This document shows positions 63,016 through 64,000 of a DNA stretch of 64,000 bases, in pieces; position 1 is the stretch's first letter, and each line of letters opens with the position of its first letter. The stretch comes from Sclerurus mexicanus (Eukaryota; Chordata; Aves; Passeriformes; Furnariidae). Location of the stretch: assembly GCA_013396755.1 (NCBI GenBank), contig VWZF01005688.1:186001-250000 (forward strand). The letters are read 5' to 3'. Position numbers and translations under genes: made by a program. The notes beneath the pieces are model-generated. The model ran no database searches. It was not told the origin of the DNA and was given only the letters and a program-made list of their open reading frames with translations.

Positions 63016-64000
63016 AAGAAGCTGGCCAAAGGCTACCCCAGGAAAGCTGGATCCAAGAATAGCTTTTAGTGGAAAAAAAAAAAAAAGAAAATTCTTTAAA
63101 ACTGGGAAATTCACTATCTGAGGTAAGCTGTTTCAGTGTTTAGTAATTTTTCACCTTTTTTTTGGAAAGTTTACACTTTTTGCAGTCTACCTCAGTAAAC
63201 TCCAGCTTGCAAATACTTGCTTTTGTATCTTTGTCAGCAAATGCTTAATATACCCTCAGTAACAGATATTTTTGACCACATAATTCTGTCAAGTGATAAC
63301 CAGTCTACAGCCTTCTCTTGGACAATGGAAAATGGACCTGCATTAAAAAACCTTTGATTGAGACACTTTCTGCTATGTGCTAAGAACTATGTCTTATAAG
63401 CCCATATTTCTGTTATCTTGGACAAACATTTATTTGCTAACATTTAGCTATCCAACTTGGCAAATGCTGATGTGAGACTGGTCCTCTTTTGTGCATGTTG
63501 TATAACTTCTGCAAAGATTTTCACAATATTTGAGTGTGATATGATTTTGGGTATTTTATATTTTGAAAGAGTAAACAAAATTCTCTACATCATTATTTGT
63601 ATTAATGAGAACAATCAGCTATGCTTTTAAAACATTTGCTTTAAAGATATCATGAAAGCGAGTCAAAACTTTAACTCAGTGTCCTTATTACTTCATTATT
63701 TTTCATGATCTTGTCAGTGTGGTAGTTGTACTCTGTATACGAGGATGTGAGAAAACTTTGAGAGGTTTGGTCAAAAGAGCACTGAAAAATATTTCAGTTA
63801 TTTAATGAAACCAACAATCTAGCAATTTGCTCTGCAGTGTGAGCTCCTAGTTGGGAGTAACCAGTAGCAGGAGAATGTCCATTACTGCAATTGCAGCTTG
63901 CAGTCTTTATTTGAAAATTACAGTAAATGTTCTAAAGCATGATATTAAAATTCTGTTCTCCTGCTTTTCTTAACAGCCTGAAATTTGTACTTTGAGACAA

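Larger units (their letters stand above)
61429..64000. other. Noncoding DNA with coding-like patches, no firm gene
   Basis: Minus-strand open stretches at 61668-62710 are listed separately as a possible relic. A MIR-like fragment lies at 62900-63015. The rest, including the AT-rich end to 64000, shows no recognisable feature. Confidence 0.5.

Noticed and set aside
1..64000. CRISPR arrays, tRNAs, rRNAs, bacterial operons, phage genes
   Set aside because: Nothing of the kind was seen, and the repeat content points to a vertebrate nuclear genome.

Overview
The window looks like AT-rich nuclear DNA from a bird. The best evidence is its mobile elements. There are several fragments of CR1, the dominant avian LINE, one of them ending in the diagnostic ATTCTGTG octamer repeat. 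There are also solo LTRs of the kind common in bird genomes, including one starting TGTGCTGGTTTTGGCTGGG. I found no bacterial gene arrangement, operons, ribosome binding sites, CRISPR array, tRNA, rRNA or convincing protein-coding gene. Open frames are short, mostly lack an ATG at their start, and fit chance in AT-rich DNA. The window is therefore intergenic or lies inside a very large intron.

Layout: 1-3912 is unique AT-rich DNA. 3913-4155 is a CR1 3' end (minus). 7150-7700 holds piecewise coding-like sequence on the minus strand (possible gene relic). 8092-8928 is a probable solo LTR with an imperfect 6-bp target duplication. 13075-13302 is a CR1 reverse-transcriptase fossil (minus). 26076-26818 is a solo LTR (minus) flanked by ATGTTC. 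30513-32113 is a CR1 (plus) split by a solo LTR (31116-31841, minus), whose CTGAAG target duplication is perfect; a 228-base assembly gap lies inside that LTR. 32114-55951 is about 24 kb without any recognisable young transposon, with several patches that look like conserved regulatory DNA. 55957-56312 is an ERVL-type LTR with a perfect 5-bp duplication CCTGC and an apparent internal deletion. About 60384-61428 is a long LTR (minus) with internal minisatellite-like repeats. 61668-62710 has a run of coding-like open stretches on the minus strand.

No genes act together here. The readable content is a history of transposon insertions (one clearly nested) around a transposon-poor stretch that may be a regulatory desert. 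The regulatory, gene-relic and ancient-repeat calls are inference from reading and need genome alignment to confirm. Family names for repeats rest on remembered consensus features, not on a search.
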